The notes beneath the pieces were generated by a model. That model was given only the letters and a program-made list of their open reading frames with translations. It was not told where the DNA came from and searched no databases. A stretch of DNA of 64,000 nucleotides from Nyssa sinensis (Eukaryota > Streptophyta > Magnoliopsida > Cornales > Nyssaceae), in NCBI GenBank assembly GCA_008638375.1, contig CM018052.1, positions 22,383,571-22,447,570 of the forward strand, written 5' to 3'. A program made the translations under genes and the position numbers. Every line of letters begins with the position of its first letter. Position 1 is the stretch's first letter. Below are positions 24,548-36,512 of this stretch, one piece after another.

Positions 24548-27500
24548 TTAACAATAATTTAAACAACAATTCATCAAATTAAATGACACTTTAATGATCA
24601 TGTTGATCACCATACTGGTTCCACAAATGTTCCACGAAATCAAGCCGCAACATCGTATTTGTCCCTTAATTGCGAAACCTGCTAAGGCAAGAAGAGATGT
24701 GTGCAGCCAAAAGTGTCGGGTTTCTAGTATATTCTGGAGGGAAAATTTTCTCATTTGGTGGAGGTCTCCATCTTTCAATGCCGGTGTCACACTCGTCTTT
24801 AATGATCATGTCGTGTAATATGATACATGTTTTCATTATGCTGCAAAAGTCATATTTTTTCCAACAACGTACCGGTCCTTGCGTTACGCACCACCTGATT
24901 TGTAACACGCCAAATGCTTGTTCAACATCTTTTCTAACAGCTTCCTGTTTTTCAGCAAACAACCTTTCTTTTTCCATTGTTAAGTGTGCAATGGTCTGCA
25001 TTAGTGTTGCCCACTAAGGGTGAGGGTATGTCACACCCCAAATTTTCAAAACCCGAGTAGTGAATGAAAATGAACTAAAAAAATTAATAAATTACAATTG
25101 ATTGGATTTAGTTGATTACACATTAATTTCTCTATATTTTTCAAAATTAAGAATAAAAAAAAATGCTAACTAGACTCACCCAAGATGGGTTCCAAATACT
25201 AGTCAAATACCTCCCTCAACTAATGATAAAAAATAGTTTAAGTCATGTCCAAACATGACCTCCAAGATAGCCCCCAAATGTCTCTAATGTGCCTTGAAAC
25301 AATGGCTCAAGGCATAGACTAAGAATAAGTCAAAAATCCTACCTAAAGTGGTTTAAGGAAGTGGCCAAACATGGTCTTGAACAATGACTAAAATGTATCC
25401 CAATAAAGTGCCCAACATGACTTGGTATAATGATCGAAAGTGGTCTAAAATGGGTTCCAAAAGGTGATGTCTAACTTAGGAGTATATGGCCTTGAAATGG
25501 CCTTAGAAGGCAAGTCATAGCATGCCTATGGCATGCCCATGACATGCCTCAGGGCTGCAGGTGCGCGCGTAGGCGCAGGGCGTGTAACACCAGGCACGTG
25601 GAGAGGAGTGCAAGCCGTGCGGGCGTGCTAGCTGGTCTACTGGGCTTGCTGGCCTACTGTTCATTGCTATAGTATTCCAGTAGCTAAATTGCTACAATAC
25701 CAAAGTTCTAACCTTGGTCTAAAAATCTTGATTTTGACATTTTTATACCTATTTCAATTTATTTCATCACAAAACTTGATGTGGGACCCTATAACATGTA
25801 AAATGATCATTTTACCATTTTTCTTTTATTTTTCGATCTTAAGTGATTTTTAGACTAATTGCCCCGATTTTTCTTTTCTTTATTTTTCTTTTTCTTCGTA
25901 AATCATTTAATTCCCTACTTAGAAAATCTAGGCATGCTCTCCTACTCCACTCAATCTAGTTGTTATTTTTTTTGAAAAATTTTATCATAATCTCCTTTGT
26001 TTATTGACCTATTTCTTCATCTCATTCCTCCTCATCATCCTTCTCAACACCAACAATACCTAATAGAACAATTATTTATACAATTTTATATTTCTAATAT
26101 TCACACGCATATTTCAAAAACAAATAACTACATGGACTTCCATGCTCCTTATTTATATTCAATACACAATTAAATACAATCCAACATAAAATTAAGTTCA
26201 TAACTTATACAAGATTTAAGTTTTAAACATGAACTAAACTTTATGAGGCTTATGCCCCTACATACAAAATATGGCCCTTAGGCTAAATGTACTTCAAGCC
26301 TATTATTCCCTTCATGATTCAAGACTTCTTCAAGTCTCATATGTCGGGAGCCTCATCTGTAAAATGTAATCCCATGTAGAGTAAACGCGACAGCTTATAT
26401 GATATAATACTAATATAAAGAACAAAGGTAAGGCGTGACATGTGCAAAGTGAACAATTGTAAGTTATAAATTTTTCAATTCATTAATGCAATGCAATGGC
26501 AATATGCATGACACACACATGCAACTCTATGCCCAACCCATGTCTCGTTTCACGGTCAGCTCTCGTTGGATTTGCGAGTACCAATCATTGGCCAGATTTT
26601 GGGTTTTTCACCACAGGATCTACACCCTCATAATGCATAGCACCAAAGTACTCAAAACACACCATGTTTCCAAGAATTCACAATATGCCAATATACCTTA
26701 ATTTGCCATGCAATTTCAATGAGGTATTTTATCAAAAACATGGAGTGTGCCTTAAATTATGCATCATACAATAGGCAATTCATAACTTTCAAATTACAAG
26801 ACTTCTTCCACATGAACATAGGCTATAATACAATTAATTAAACATATATTCATATTACATGTTCACAACTTTACCAAATTCTCAAAGAATACACAAGTAC
26901 ACAAAGTACTAATACATTGAGCAAACCATAACTTTCAAACTACAAGACCTTGTCTATATGAATATAAGTTATAATGCAATCAATTATACATATATTCATG
27001 TTACATGTTTATCACTTTACCAAATTCTCAAAGAATGCACAAGTACACAAAGTACCACCCTAGGTTTTCAAAGCAACTATATGCTACATGGTTTTCTAAC
27101 ATCAAGCATGTTAAGTCATACAATCAACTTAAAAAAACACTAATAAACTTAACTCTATTCTTTACTTAGCAAAATATCATACCTAGAAAATTTTTTCTCA
27201 ACCCTAGGGAGTTGTGCTCATTTCGTAGCCGAATCAATCGATAGGATTGTAGCCCTCGTGATAGGGAACAACTTCCTAAAAGGAAGCCTTGAGAGATTCC
27301 AAGGCTAGAAATGAGTTTTGGAAGGTAAGAAGTTGAAAAACCTAAGTTTTCTTCATGATTTCTCTCCAAGCACGAGTTACAGCACTTTCCTCAAACCGAT
27401 TCTGATAATTTTAACTCGTCTTATTTATACTAAAGGCCAATGAATGAAAAGACCCTTTTGCCCTTAATGAGCAACGGGACCCCGTTACACTATAACCTGT

Positions 27501-28810
27501 CCTGAAACGCCTCAAATCAATATTCCGCTTTAACCAAAATTCTTAAAATTATTTTAAATAATATTTTTCCAAAAAAATTATTTTCGCCTGTTGGCAGGTG
27601 CGACCAGTTCCACCCGGGTTACCCTTTTGGGTCCGTTTTTCAAACTATATCCAATTTCGTTTAAATTCTCACAGGATGTATATTTTTACATTCTAAGCAT
27701 ATTTCCCTTCTATGACATACTCAAATTACGCTTCTAAACATGACTTATGTCTAAATGATGCATGTATAGTATCCTACCAACAAATAGTGCATGAATAGTG
27801 TCCTACCGACAAAACAAAAAATTTGTCCCGATTTTTCAGATCTTTACAGGGTATATACCATCAGATAGGTAATACCCCAATGTATATTGACGAACATTCA
27901 CCGTGTAATTAACTGGAGACATTCTACCATGGATGAGATTGTCAAACATTGGGAAATGATCTAGAACATTCACGTCATTATGTGAGATTGTCAAATATTA
28001 GGGAATGATCTAAAACATTCACGTCATTGTGTGAACCTGACATACCAAAAAAAACGTGCCAAATCTATAGATCTTTCGATGCTACCACATCCAATATGAG
28101 GGTAGGCTTATGGTGATGGCCTCTATGCGTGTCATGCCATGCAATGGGACAATTCTTCCATTCCCAATGCATACAATCTAAAGAGCCAAGCATACCTGGA
28201 AACCTTCTCTCTTCCCCTTCTTGAGGCAAACGTGCAACATCCTGTTCATTAGATGAGTGCATGTATTCTTCCTCATACAACATAATGATAGCATCACAAA
28301 AGTGCTTCAAGATCTCAATCGTAGTGCTCTCGCCAATCTTTAAGTACTCATCACAATGATCTGTTGATAATCCATAAGCTAGGACACGTACTGCAACAGT
28401 CATTTTTTGTATAGAAGAACACCCTAAACGATCGCAACAATCTTTCTTTTGTACGAAGTACTCGTCATACACTTCAATGTCTTTTAAAATGCAAAGAAAC
28501 AGCTCTCGTTGCACCCGGTAACGTCTATGAAATTAGTTGACTGGATAAGTACAATTATCGGCAAAGTAATCTCTCCATATCTATCGATGACTTCCCTCTT
28601 GACCACGCTTAATATATCGTCTCTCAACTGATTGTAAGAGTACTGCTAGCATTTTTGGTAAGAGCAAATTTGTAATTTTTTGCACTTGTTTTTTATAACA
28701 TTTGAAAACCGTCTCCTGATCATTATCATATGAGCTCTTATCGATTGAAGAAATCTAAGCGCTCAATGATGTAGAAGAACTAGACTCGATCATAGGAATA
28801 AATCACGATG
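24548..28810 (-). pseudogene. PIF/Harbinger transposase, broken and split by a solo LTR
   Basis: On the minus strand the N-terminal half (about 28810-27854) shows IRDYFADN-like remnants, then RELFLCIL, VAVRVLAYGL, DEYLKIGESTTIE, RFPGMLGSLDCMHWEWKNCP and HHKPTLILDVVAS. The C-terminal half (25023-24660) shows KERLFAEKQEAVRKDVEQAF, GVLQIRWCV and IILHDMIIKDE. These are hallmarks of the PIF/Harbinger DDE (Tnp4) transposase. The halves lie in the same orientation, separated by the LTR at 25029-27848. Stops and frame breaks, including a stop right after VVASKDL and a ~50-bp tandem duplication near 27935-28035, make it non-functional. Flanking DNA at 24184-24547 may belong to the same element; its left terminal repeat was not found. 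Confidence 0.9.
25029..27848 (-). mobile_element. solo LTR (Ty3/Tekay-like) with GGGTA target duplication
   Basis: The insertion runs from TGTCACACCCC to CTTTACA and is flanked by GGGTA at 25024-25028 and 27849-27853. Removing it rejoins the Harbinger sequence. No internal retrotransposon domain is present. On the minus strand it reads TGTAA...TGACA, the same end signature as the LTRs at 40991 and 59177. It carries the complement of the 'funnel' motif AAAAGGGTC...AACGGGGTCC near 27450-27480 and a GC-rich patch near 25560-25640. The 71-codon ORF at 26486-26701 is chance. Confidence 0.85.
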
Positions 28811-28921
28811 ATGAAGCCATTAATTAAAGAAAGAAGAAATGGGTGATTTATGAAAATAAACAAGAAGGTGAAACTAATGATTTGAGGAGGAAGAAATGAG
28901 TAGTTTTTATGCTATCATAAA

Positions 28922-28992
28922 GATAGCCGTTGAAAAAATACTACTATAATAGCCGTTAGAAAAACACTAATAGAATAGCCATTAGAAAAATA
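28922..28992. repeat. short tandem repeat, about 27-bp unit, three copies
   Basis: ATAGCCGTTRGAAAAAxAC recurs three times with small changes near the 5' end of the Harbinger element. Such subterminal repeats are common in DNA transposons. Confidence 0.7.
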
Positions 28993-29095
28993 CAAGTAAA
29001 ATAATCATTTTAGTGGGACCCGATGACATCACCTAACATCAAGTTAACATGTCCATTGGAAAACTCTACACGAGCTAAAATAAAAAAGTAACTAA

Positions 29096-29133
29096 CACAT
29101 GCTAACTTGGCCACATGGCCAAGTTAGCATGTG
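29096..29133. repeat. 38-bp near-perfect palindrome at the Harbinger end
   Basis: Arms of 18 bases (CACATGCTAACTTGGCCA and its complement) are separated by CA. It lies just inside the probable right end of the Harbinger element (about 29158, GTGGATGCACTTA). From here to 29376 nothing else is recognised. Confidence 0.85.
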
Positions 29134-29376
29134 GATTTTTGCTAGCATTATTGTGGATGCACTTAGCCCAGCCATGGACAAGCCTTAACTTCTTCCATCT
29201 CCAAATGGAAGCCATGAATTAAACACAAAAAAGAAGGTACATATGGGGATAGAGCTATCAATTGAGAAACCCAAAAACAGTATAAACTACATAGAACTCA
29301 TCGAATTGCCATCACTATAGATGGTAGGCAGCAGAGCATAGCAAGTATTTATTACAGACTAGAAGCATTTATATAC

Positions 29377-32300
29377 CTAATTGGAATCAAGGTTGCAATC
29401 AGCCATCTTCTCCCAGGACTTGCAAGTTTTGTCTCCAGTTTCTGTTTTGTACAATGCAAGGCGAGTTATCTGGAAGCTCAGACTGCTGATGCTCTGATCA
29501 AGGCTTTCTGCTTTCTCCTGAGCTTTCTTCTTCTCCTCTTCTGTTAAATCTCCATAAAGGAGGCTCAAATGCGGCATATAAGCTGCAAGATCACACAAGG
29601 TACCATCAGCTTATTCACTGAAAAGTCATCATGAAGAACAATGGTCTGCAAGATTACACAAGGTATCCATCAGCTTAGTCACTAAAAAGTCACCATGAAG
29701 AACAATGATAAGAGAGAGAGAGAGAGAGAGAAATTTAACGTCATTCGAGTCATCCCAGAAGATGCACTAATTTTTTGATTGGGGTGCATAACACCTAAAT
29801 TTGTAACAATAATAATTGCAAATTCTTCACAACTTGTCACTAATGAATACAGAGGAGACACGGACATGCCAACATGACAAATCCAAAAAAAAGTAAAACA
29901 CAAACATGACAACAAAGAAGAATATTTTTAAATATAATTAAAGCATATACAACAAACATTATCTTACGATAAGTAAATCTAATATTCTGTAGTTGTAATA
30001 CAAAATTTGTAATTTATGAATCATATAAATATATAATAACCAATAATTAATTCTTGCATAAATAAAGAAACAACAAGGGCACAATATGTATGTATGTACA
30101 TATGCATACATGTAAATGTATATGTACAAGTTATGCCTCTCAAGTTATGCCTCTCATCTCCTCCTCCGTGTCCACTCGCTTGATAAAATCTTCCAGTGCC
30201 TTACTTTTGCTTTTAAAATATGGTCTATTTTTTCTATAAATTTTATATCCTAATTTCCAAGGCTTGTCAATCATATGTTTAAGAGTATCCAAAAAGCATT
30301 AGAAACGTGTCCAAAACTAAGCATCCAACACATGTCCATTAGGACATTTGCTTTTTAGAATGTCATCAATAGTTACTTGATTATTTGCAAAAATCAAGTG
30401 ACAATACCAAGTCCCAAAGAAAAAACAATTTATGATTGGAGAATCACAATTTTGAGATTGACAATCATTCTGTATCACCATTCCATAAAAAATGCTAAAA
30501 TACATTGTTATCCTGGCTACTCTTATTAATGGTATTATCCCAGTTAATTCAGTTTGCAACCATTACTGCAGCCAAATAATTCCAAAATCCCAAATCCTAA
30601 ATCCAACCATTAAATCAATAAACCTCCAACAAGATTTTCAAAACAGGACAGAAAGTTGCAAACTGAGAGTTGCTGAAAAAAAAGCTAACGGGGCACCCTG
30701 TTTACTTCTCTGAGTCTACCTCTTCTACCATTAATGTTCTATCTTTATTTAGGAAGTCTCACATTATTAGCTACAAAGGCAGTTTTTGATTGTATGTGAG
30801 GTAGCCCGGAAGGATATTCTCAATGACTAGAGTTCAATCACAAAATGAAGAGATCAAATACCACCTTGAATGAGAGTTAGCCATGGTAAACAACATCTAT
30901 ATTAATTTTTGTTTGATAAGTAAAGAGTAAATGGTAAGCAACATTTATATAAAGGAATATTGTAATATTATGCATGAAAATTTGTCTGAAATTTCATAAA
31001 TCTATCATAGCTTCCTACTTATAGATACACACACACACACATCATAGCTTACTGAAAATTGAAGCTGCTTTTTTTTCCTTCAATAATGCTATAAAAAGCA
31101 ATAAACATAACTAAAATATTTTAAAATATATATCTCAATGTGGAAAAAAAAATCACCATTATACTGTTTGAGTCTGGGGAAATGCAAAATTTAAACACAG
31201 CAATAGCATATGGAACTTACCTGTTGAGTTCTTGTAACCAAAATGACCTGTGCAGTGTTTACTAGCTTCCATTACCTGAAACAGGAAATTTTTGATCACT
31301 GAGATATATTGAACACCATTAGAAAGCAAGCAGGCTACCGCTATATTCTTGTATAGTCCATTTGGTTGCTGGAAAAAGTTCAGTAAACAAGTATTTTAAT
31401 CTTGTTGTTTGGGACCAAAATATTCAAAAGCCTCCGTTCCGGTCCACCAAATACAACAATTTAGCTTACTTGAGATCAATTCCATTTTTTATTCTCCTTT
31501 GTTTCTTGAACCAAGAAAACATAATATTCTTAATATTCAATTTTTGAGCAACCAGATAGGAACTTAGGGTTAGGGTCTGTTTGGTATATTGACATAGTTG
31601 ATCCAGAACAATTCCATCAAACTGCCAGAAGACATATTGTAAAAAGCAAATTTTATAGTCTCAAAAATGGTTTTCAAAAACATCTTAGTGCAAACAATTT
31701 CTTTAAATCTCAAATTTAAACAGAGTCCGAAAGTACTTATCCCAAATCATATTACATATTATTTAAAACAGCAGGTCATCATTTCTATCAACTCGATGCA
31801 TGCTCATTCAACTACAATTTTCACAGTAATTTCTTCTTTTTATTCTTTTTGCTGTTGTTGATATTGCCATTTGAGGTAGATTTTAGTTCCCGAGCTTTAT
31901 CTGATATTATACTTCCTCATTGTCAATAGCTCGGCAAAAAGCTTCTTACGCAACTAGGCTCACCACCAATATGTTGAATTTCTGTTTTCATATTAGAATC
32001 CCACCTACAGAATTCACCACAACCATTTTACTTTGCAATTTCTCGAGATTATCATTAGCAACTAGGGTTTCAGAGTTTTTATTTTCACCATGATCTGTTT
32101 CCCCAATCCCCAGTATCAAATATAGTAGCAACCTTGTCATTTAGATTCAGTTCCTCGTTTTTATTCCTCTCCACCTTGTGACTGGCCATTACCCAAGTCT
32201 GTTTGACTTTTGGGGGTATGGGAGGGGGTTGATTTTTTGGGCATTTATCACCCCATGTCCAAAAACTTGGCATTCATCCTTAATTTTTGAACACTCATTC

Positions 32301-34564
32301 ATCCTCAATTCTCTGCCAATAATATTCGTAAAAGGATCTTCAATAGGAACCTTGGGCCCTGTAGTTGTTAATCTATCAGTGAATAGAGGCCTCCCAATTA
32401 GACCCAGAATCTTAATTAACATTGTACCTGACCACCAGTGTACTTGCAAACATAGTAAATAATATAATCCACATGGAATATTGACAAACTGCAATGGGTA
32501 ACTCAATTGGTAGAACGAGCTAAGATAAGTGCCGCACGAAGACTAGGTCTCTAGTTCGAATCCTCACTCAGTGCACATTCCCTTAATGGCCCACCCCAAG
32601 GTCTCTGACTCGCATTACCTGGTGCGGTGGATGGGGGTACTTCAGTGCCACCAGGTTACACGGCCACATGTCCGAAAGGTTCAGTTTTGGGTCATAAAAA
32701 AAAGGAACACTGACAACCCCTTCCCTTTCTAGATTCAATTCTGAAGACCATGGCTTCAGGATTGGGGGTTTGTCGTAAAAAATTGAAAAAACCCACTTTT
32801 TTTTTTCGCCATTCATCTCAACTGGAGCAATAAACTCAAATTTTGTTCCATTGTTTTTCACAGGATTCGCCATCAACATTTTTTTCCCATGGACCTGTAG
32901 CTCCTCCTTGCCTTTTTTCCCATTAGTAGCACCCTTGTTCAAGATGTCCACCTTATCTACTGCCTTTAACCCAAGGCCACTCACTTGTGGTAGCAGTAGC
33001 ACACTAATACTACTCGCATCCATAGCCAGATCAGCTGTCTCACCTTCTTCAACCTCTCATCCATATTCTCCCCTCCTAGAGTTTTCAAAAGCTTTTTCTT
33101 CTGAATATTCATCGAGGTATCTCCATTGCCTTCTTTCTCTCCAACTAAATCCACCCAGGTATCTCAGGTTGGGTTAAAATAGAACTTTCCCCTACCATAA
33201 CCCCTTCTAACTCTACCTCCTCCCAAAGAAAATCAACCTCCCCTCATAGGATAGATCAATAGGTATTCGCCAAGCTTGTAGAAGAGGCAAACTGTGGTTA
33301 ACTGATGTTGCCTTTGCAAATGTCATGATGAGAAGGTAAATCATCTTCTTATACATTGTTTGTTTACTTGGGCCATTTGGATTTTTTTGATTGTTTTTTT
33401 TGGAGTGCTTTGGATGATGCCACAATCTAAATTGGATGTTCTTGCCTCTTGGAGGGGGATATCACCTTCTAGGAGGGTTAGAAGAGCGTGGTGCATGACT
33501 TATCTTTGCATTTGATGGATCATATGGCGAGCAATGAGGTTTTTGAGGGTATTGAGCAAGGTTTTAAATATCGGCCATTACGTATCAGTTTTTTGACCCT
33601 CCAATATTGTTGAAGGCCGATATATCAATGTGAACAAAATTTAGGGTTGTAACGGCTAATACGTAACTATGGTTTTAAATATCGACCATTACGTATCATA
33701 TCAGTCATTACGTATCAGTTTTTTGATCTTCCGATATTGTTACAAACCAATATATTGGTGCGACCAAAATTTAGAGTCGTATCGGCCGATACTGTTACGT
33801 ATCGGGCGTTACGCCCGTTACAAGACTGTTACAGCCGTTATAGGATTGTTGCTGTTGTTTGAGTATCTTTTTTTTTTCAAATTTTTAATTTTAATTTTTT
33901 TGCATAATTATTATGATTTTTATTTTTATATGACCTATATAAAAGAAAGATACTTAACAAAATAATCCAAAAAAATTGAAGGTTACCAAAACATTGAGGC
34001 CAATAGAATCTCGAAAATGCCTCTTGGCCTTCAATTTTTTTATTCCATAACTAATTACACTAAATTGATTTTCATGCTTATAGTCATTTTTTGTTATTAT
34101 TTATATTACTTATTATAATGTTATATAAATTAAATGATACTTCTTATTAGTTTAACTTTAAAAAATTTATATAAAACAATAAAAGATATTCTCAAGTGCT
34201 ATTTATAAGAAAAATATTTTTTTAGGTGTTAGAAATTAAAATATGACAGTAAAAAATATTAAATTGTGATAATTTTTAGTTAAGATATGTGTATCAGTGA
34301 TTTTTAAGAGATTTACTAATGTTTGAAAAAAGTTTACAATTGTGGTATCAAATTTCCGTTATAACCGATACTTCCAATACCATTACACTACGACCGAGGT
34401 CGTGTCATATCCCGCGACTACGATTTAAATCCATAGTATTGAGTCCCCTTAATAGGTTGTAAAAGCTTCTGTTTTGAACACACTCTTTTTTTAGTTGTCA
34501 CAGGGCTCTTCTGTGACTATAGACAGTTTTTTGTCTTTTTGCACTATAGTTTTGATCCATAGAG

Positions 34565-34600
<36 letters not shown>

Positions 34601-36512
34601 ATTGGGTGCACCCCTTTGGTGCTTTCTAATGAAATTGACTTATCAAAAAAATAATAATAATAAGGAAAAGGAAAAGAAGAAGAAAAAGAAAGAAGGGCTT
34701 TTCCAGGCAATGAGTAGCACCACATTACCAATCCAAGCTGCATTCTTTTAAAGTTCAGCTTTCATATACTCTCAAACCTTCACAGCTTTCCCTAAAACTT
34801 CACCCTCTGAACTTTGATTAGCAATTTGTCTCACAGCTACCCCTTGCATGATTTCCCTAGCTTTCTAATATCTTCTTCTAGTGGGTTAGGTACAGTGATA
34901 TCATCAGAAAACTGTGAGATACATATATACAATTAAAAGAGAAGATATATACCATAAATTTTATATGTTATTTTAGAATTAAACATACATAGATAAAACA
35001 TCTATGAGAAAAATATTATTTTTTAATTTTTAAGATACAAGTTATTTTAGGTTTATGATTTAAAATTTTTTTTTTTCTGTTTCCCTCTCTCACAGAGGTT
35101 GGCATGTGGCAGCAGTTAAGCTTTCATGCCTCAGTTGAATGTTTTAGAGTAATGACACTATGTAGGAAAATCAAGCTTTTGAATCTTTGCTTCCCAATGT
35201 TTCCCCTGTAAAATTTATTGATGCTTAATGGAATTGTAATTACATACTTTAAAAATTTCTCCACCTCTTCCTTTAAAGAAAGAGAAGAGTTCTTTCAATC
35301 AACTGCTCTTGATTTGGGTTGGAGGATTTTTTTAAGATGTATGAGTGAACAAATTAACATGATCAACATATTTGAATTCAAGTTTTCCATATTTTTTGCT
35401 ATTAATAAACTTTGCTACACTAGATCATCTTTTAATACTACTGTCAGTGGCAGATCCAGTAGAGGGTTAACGGGCCCAAATTTGGAAAAATTGAATTTTA
35501 CCTATCAATTCTATGAAATTTAAAAAAAAAAAATTGTTTTTTATTTTCATATGAATCCTCCTCAAATTTTATTGTTGCTCCCCTAAGTATAATTTTTGGA
35601 TCCTCCATTGACTATTGTCATAATAATTTGTTTCCTTTCTTTCTTTATATTCCATAAATAAAATAAAATTGATTTTTTTCCCAAGGAAATATATATTCAT
35701 CTCTTTTCAATTAATCTTCATTTTCTACTATGATATTCTATCTACTTTCAAGAACTTTGTAATTTTTCTTAGTATATATACCTCTTTCTCTCTTTACAAT
35801 AAATATTCTAATGATTTACGATATGGGATGCAAGTTATAGATTTTTTATTTTTTATTTTTAGAGTCCAGGATTTAATTTTTGTATATAACCAATACGTAA
35901 TTGTATTTTAGATTAGGTATGAAAATGTCACATGGTGATTTGCCTTACTGTCAGGTTACTTATTTTCAAAATTATTATTTTTCAAATAATGGAGACGATT
36001 TTCATTTCTTCATTTCAGTATTTATTCTCTTCCTTTGATTGGTGAGTCAAAGGAAGCCTCTAATACACACATATTTATAATTCTAAATCAAATCATGAAT
36101 GCGAAGAATCTATTACCTCAGCCGTGGGATGGAGGAGAAGAAAAACACACTGATAAAAGAAAGTCCCCGTAGCCACCTTCTCTACACTGGCACCATAAGC
36201 CTTCAAACCCTCACACGCCGCTCTGAATTTCTCGCGTGCTTCATCCTCCGTCAGACTAATAGCTCCGACGACGGTTACGTGGGGCTCGAACTCGGGTCCA
36301 CCGAACTCCGATCTAACGATTGCCATCAACTTCTTCAGCCTATCCCTCACCTCCTCCGGTGGAAGCCCCCACACTGAATACGCATCCTTCTTGATCTGCG
36401 CTTCATCTACTTGTACCTCCTGACCCACCATGGACATTAATAATAGGAACAGAGAGAACCCTAGAATTCCAAAAAGCCCAAGATATCTAATGAAATAGAG
36501 CTGAAGAGACAT
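29377..36512 (-). CDS. CPD: cyclic phosphodiesterase (2H phosphoesterase, plant CPDase family)
   Basis: Three exons join in frame with GT-AG borders: 36512 (or 36437) to 36117, 31275-31221 and 29582-29377 (stop included). From ATG 36437 the product is 193 aa; Arabidopsis CPDase is about 181 aa. Family features are KKDAYSVWGLPPEEV, the first HxTx motif HVTV in exon 1, GTFFYQCVFLLL, the exon-2 stretch HCTGHFGYKNST, and the second motif HLSL (AYMPHLSLLYGDLTEEEKK) in exon 3. The enzyme opens ADP-ribose 1'',2''-cyclic phosphate, a by-product of tRNA splicing, and similar nucleoside cyclic phosphates. ATG 36512 is the first in-frame start after a stop and would add 25 residues with a hydrophobic run (LGLFGILGFSLFLLL), which could be a membrane anchor or just translated leader; I favour the shorter form. 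An upstream ORF lies at 36549-36487. Intron 1 is 4.8 kb and full of transposons. Confidence 0.92.
29588..29712. repeat. tandem duplication of the intron 2 3' splice-site region
   Basis: Two units of about 63-65 bp share TGCAAGATxACACAAGGTA, CATCAGCTTA, CACTxAAAAGTCA and CATGAAGAACAATG. The duplicated part includes the polypyrimidine tract and CTTGCAG acceptor of phosphodiesterase exon 3, giving a second AG 63 bp upstream (exon would start at 29645). Using it would add an in-frame stop within six codons. Confidence 0.85.
32488..32710 (+). mobile_element. tRNA-derived SINE in phosphodiesterase intron 1
   Basis: A-box-like GTAACTCAATTGGTAGAACG (32498-32517) and B-box-like TAGTTCGAATCCTC (from about 32551) stand at tRNA-like distance in the plus orientation. 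The body ends in GGGTCAT and a run of eight A near 32697-32703. TGACAA at 32482-32487 and 32711-32716 is a possible target duplication. No full tRNA fold is kept after the B box, so this is a SINE rather than a tRNA gene. Confidence 0.65.
32711..33023 (-). pseudogene. unidentified lysine-rich ORF remnant in intron 1
   Basis: The minus-strand ORF beginning MDASSISVLLLPQVSGLGLK runs into the SINE at its 3' end. It is followed at 32506-32085 by other short open stretches. Composition (many K, N, G) recalls transposon-encoded nucleic-acid-binding proteins such as LINE ORF1, but no motif confirms this. It lies on the strand opposite to the LINE end at 33290. It is not a host exon of the phosphodiesterase by comparison with the family. 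Confidence 0.25.
33290..34655 (+). pseudogene. 3' end of a LINE (zf-RVT domain plus tail), split by a MITE
   Basis: At 33306 the plus strand reads CCLCKCHDEKVNHLLIHC, the zinc-binding pattern found after the reverse transcriptase in plant LINEs, followed by FTWAIWIFLIVFFGVLW, ASWRGISPSRRVRRAW and a stop before WIIWRAMR. After the MITE, the sequence continues into a typical LINE 3' UTR (TTGGGTGCACCCCTTTGGTG, TTATCAAAAAAATAATAATAA) ending near 34655. The reverse transcriptase proper is missing (5' truncation). Confidence 0.8.
33557..34435. mobile_element. hAT-like MITE inserted in the LINE end
   Basis: The element runs from CAAGGTTTTAAATATCGG to GATTTAAATCCATA (imperfect terminal inverted repeats) with a perfect 8-bp target duplication GTATTGAG at 33549-33556 and 34436-34443. 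The TTTTAAATATCG(G/A)CCATTACG block is repeated internally at 33671. It is non-coding; the 98-codon ORF at 33669-33965 is chance. Confidence 0.8.
34656..35444. other. intron 1 sequence without recognised elements
   Basis: AT-rich intron DNA between the LINE tail and the hAT MITE. The 101-codon ORF at 35218-35523 runs into the MITE and has no family features. The same applies to 29713-31220 (intron 2), 31276-32481 and 35619-36116. Confidence 0.5.
35445..35610. mobile_element. hAT-type MITE in phosphodiesterase intron 1
   Basis: It starts CAGTGGCAGATCCAG and ends TGGATCCTCCATTG (imperfect inverted repeats), flanked by 8-bp duplications differing at one base (ACTACTGT at 35437-35444, ACTATTGT at 35611-35618). 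The end sequence resembles the elements at 6003 and 10362. Confidence 0.8.

Noticed and set aside
32498..32570. A plus-strand tRNA gene
   Set aside because: A and B boxes fit, but the 3' acceptor side is missing and the sequence goes on to an A-rich tail; a SINE explains it better.
36099..36377. Plus-strand 92-codon ORF
   Set aside because: Antisense shadow of phosphodiesterase exon 1.
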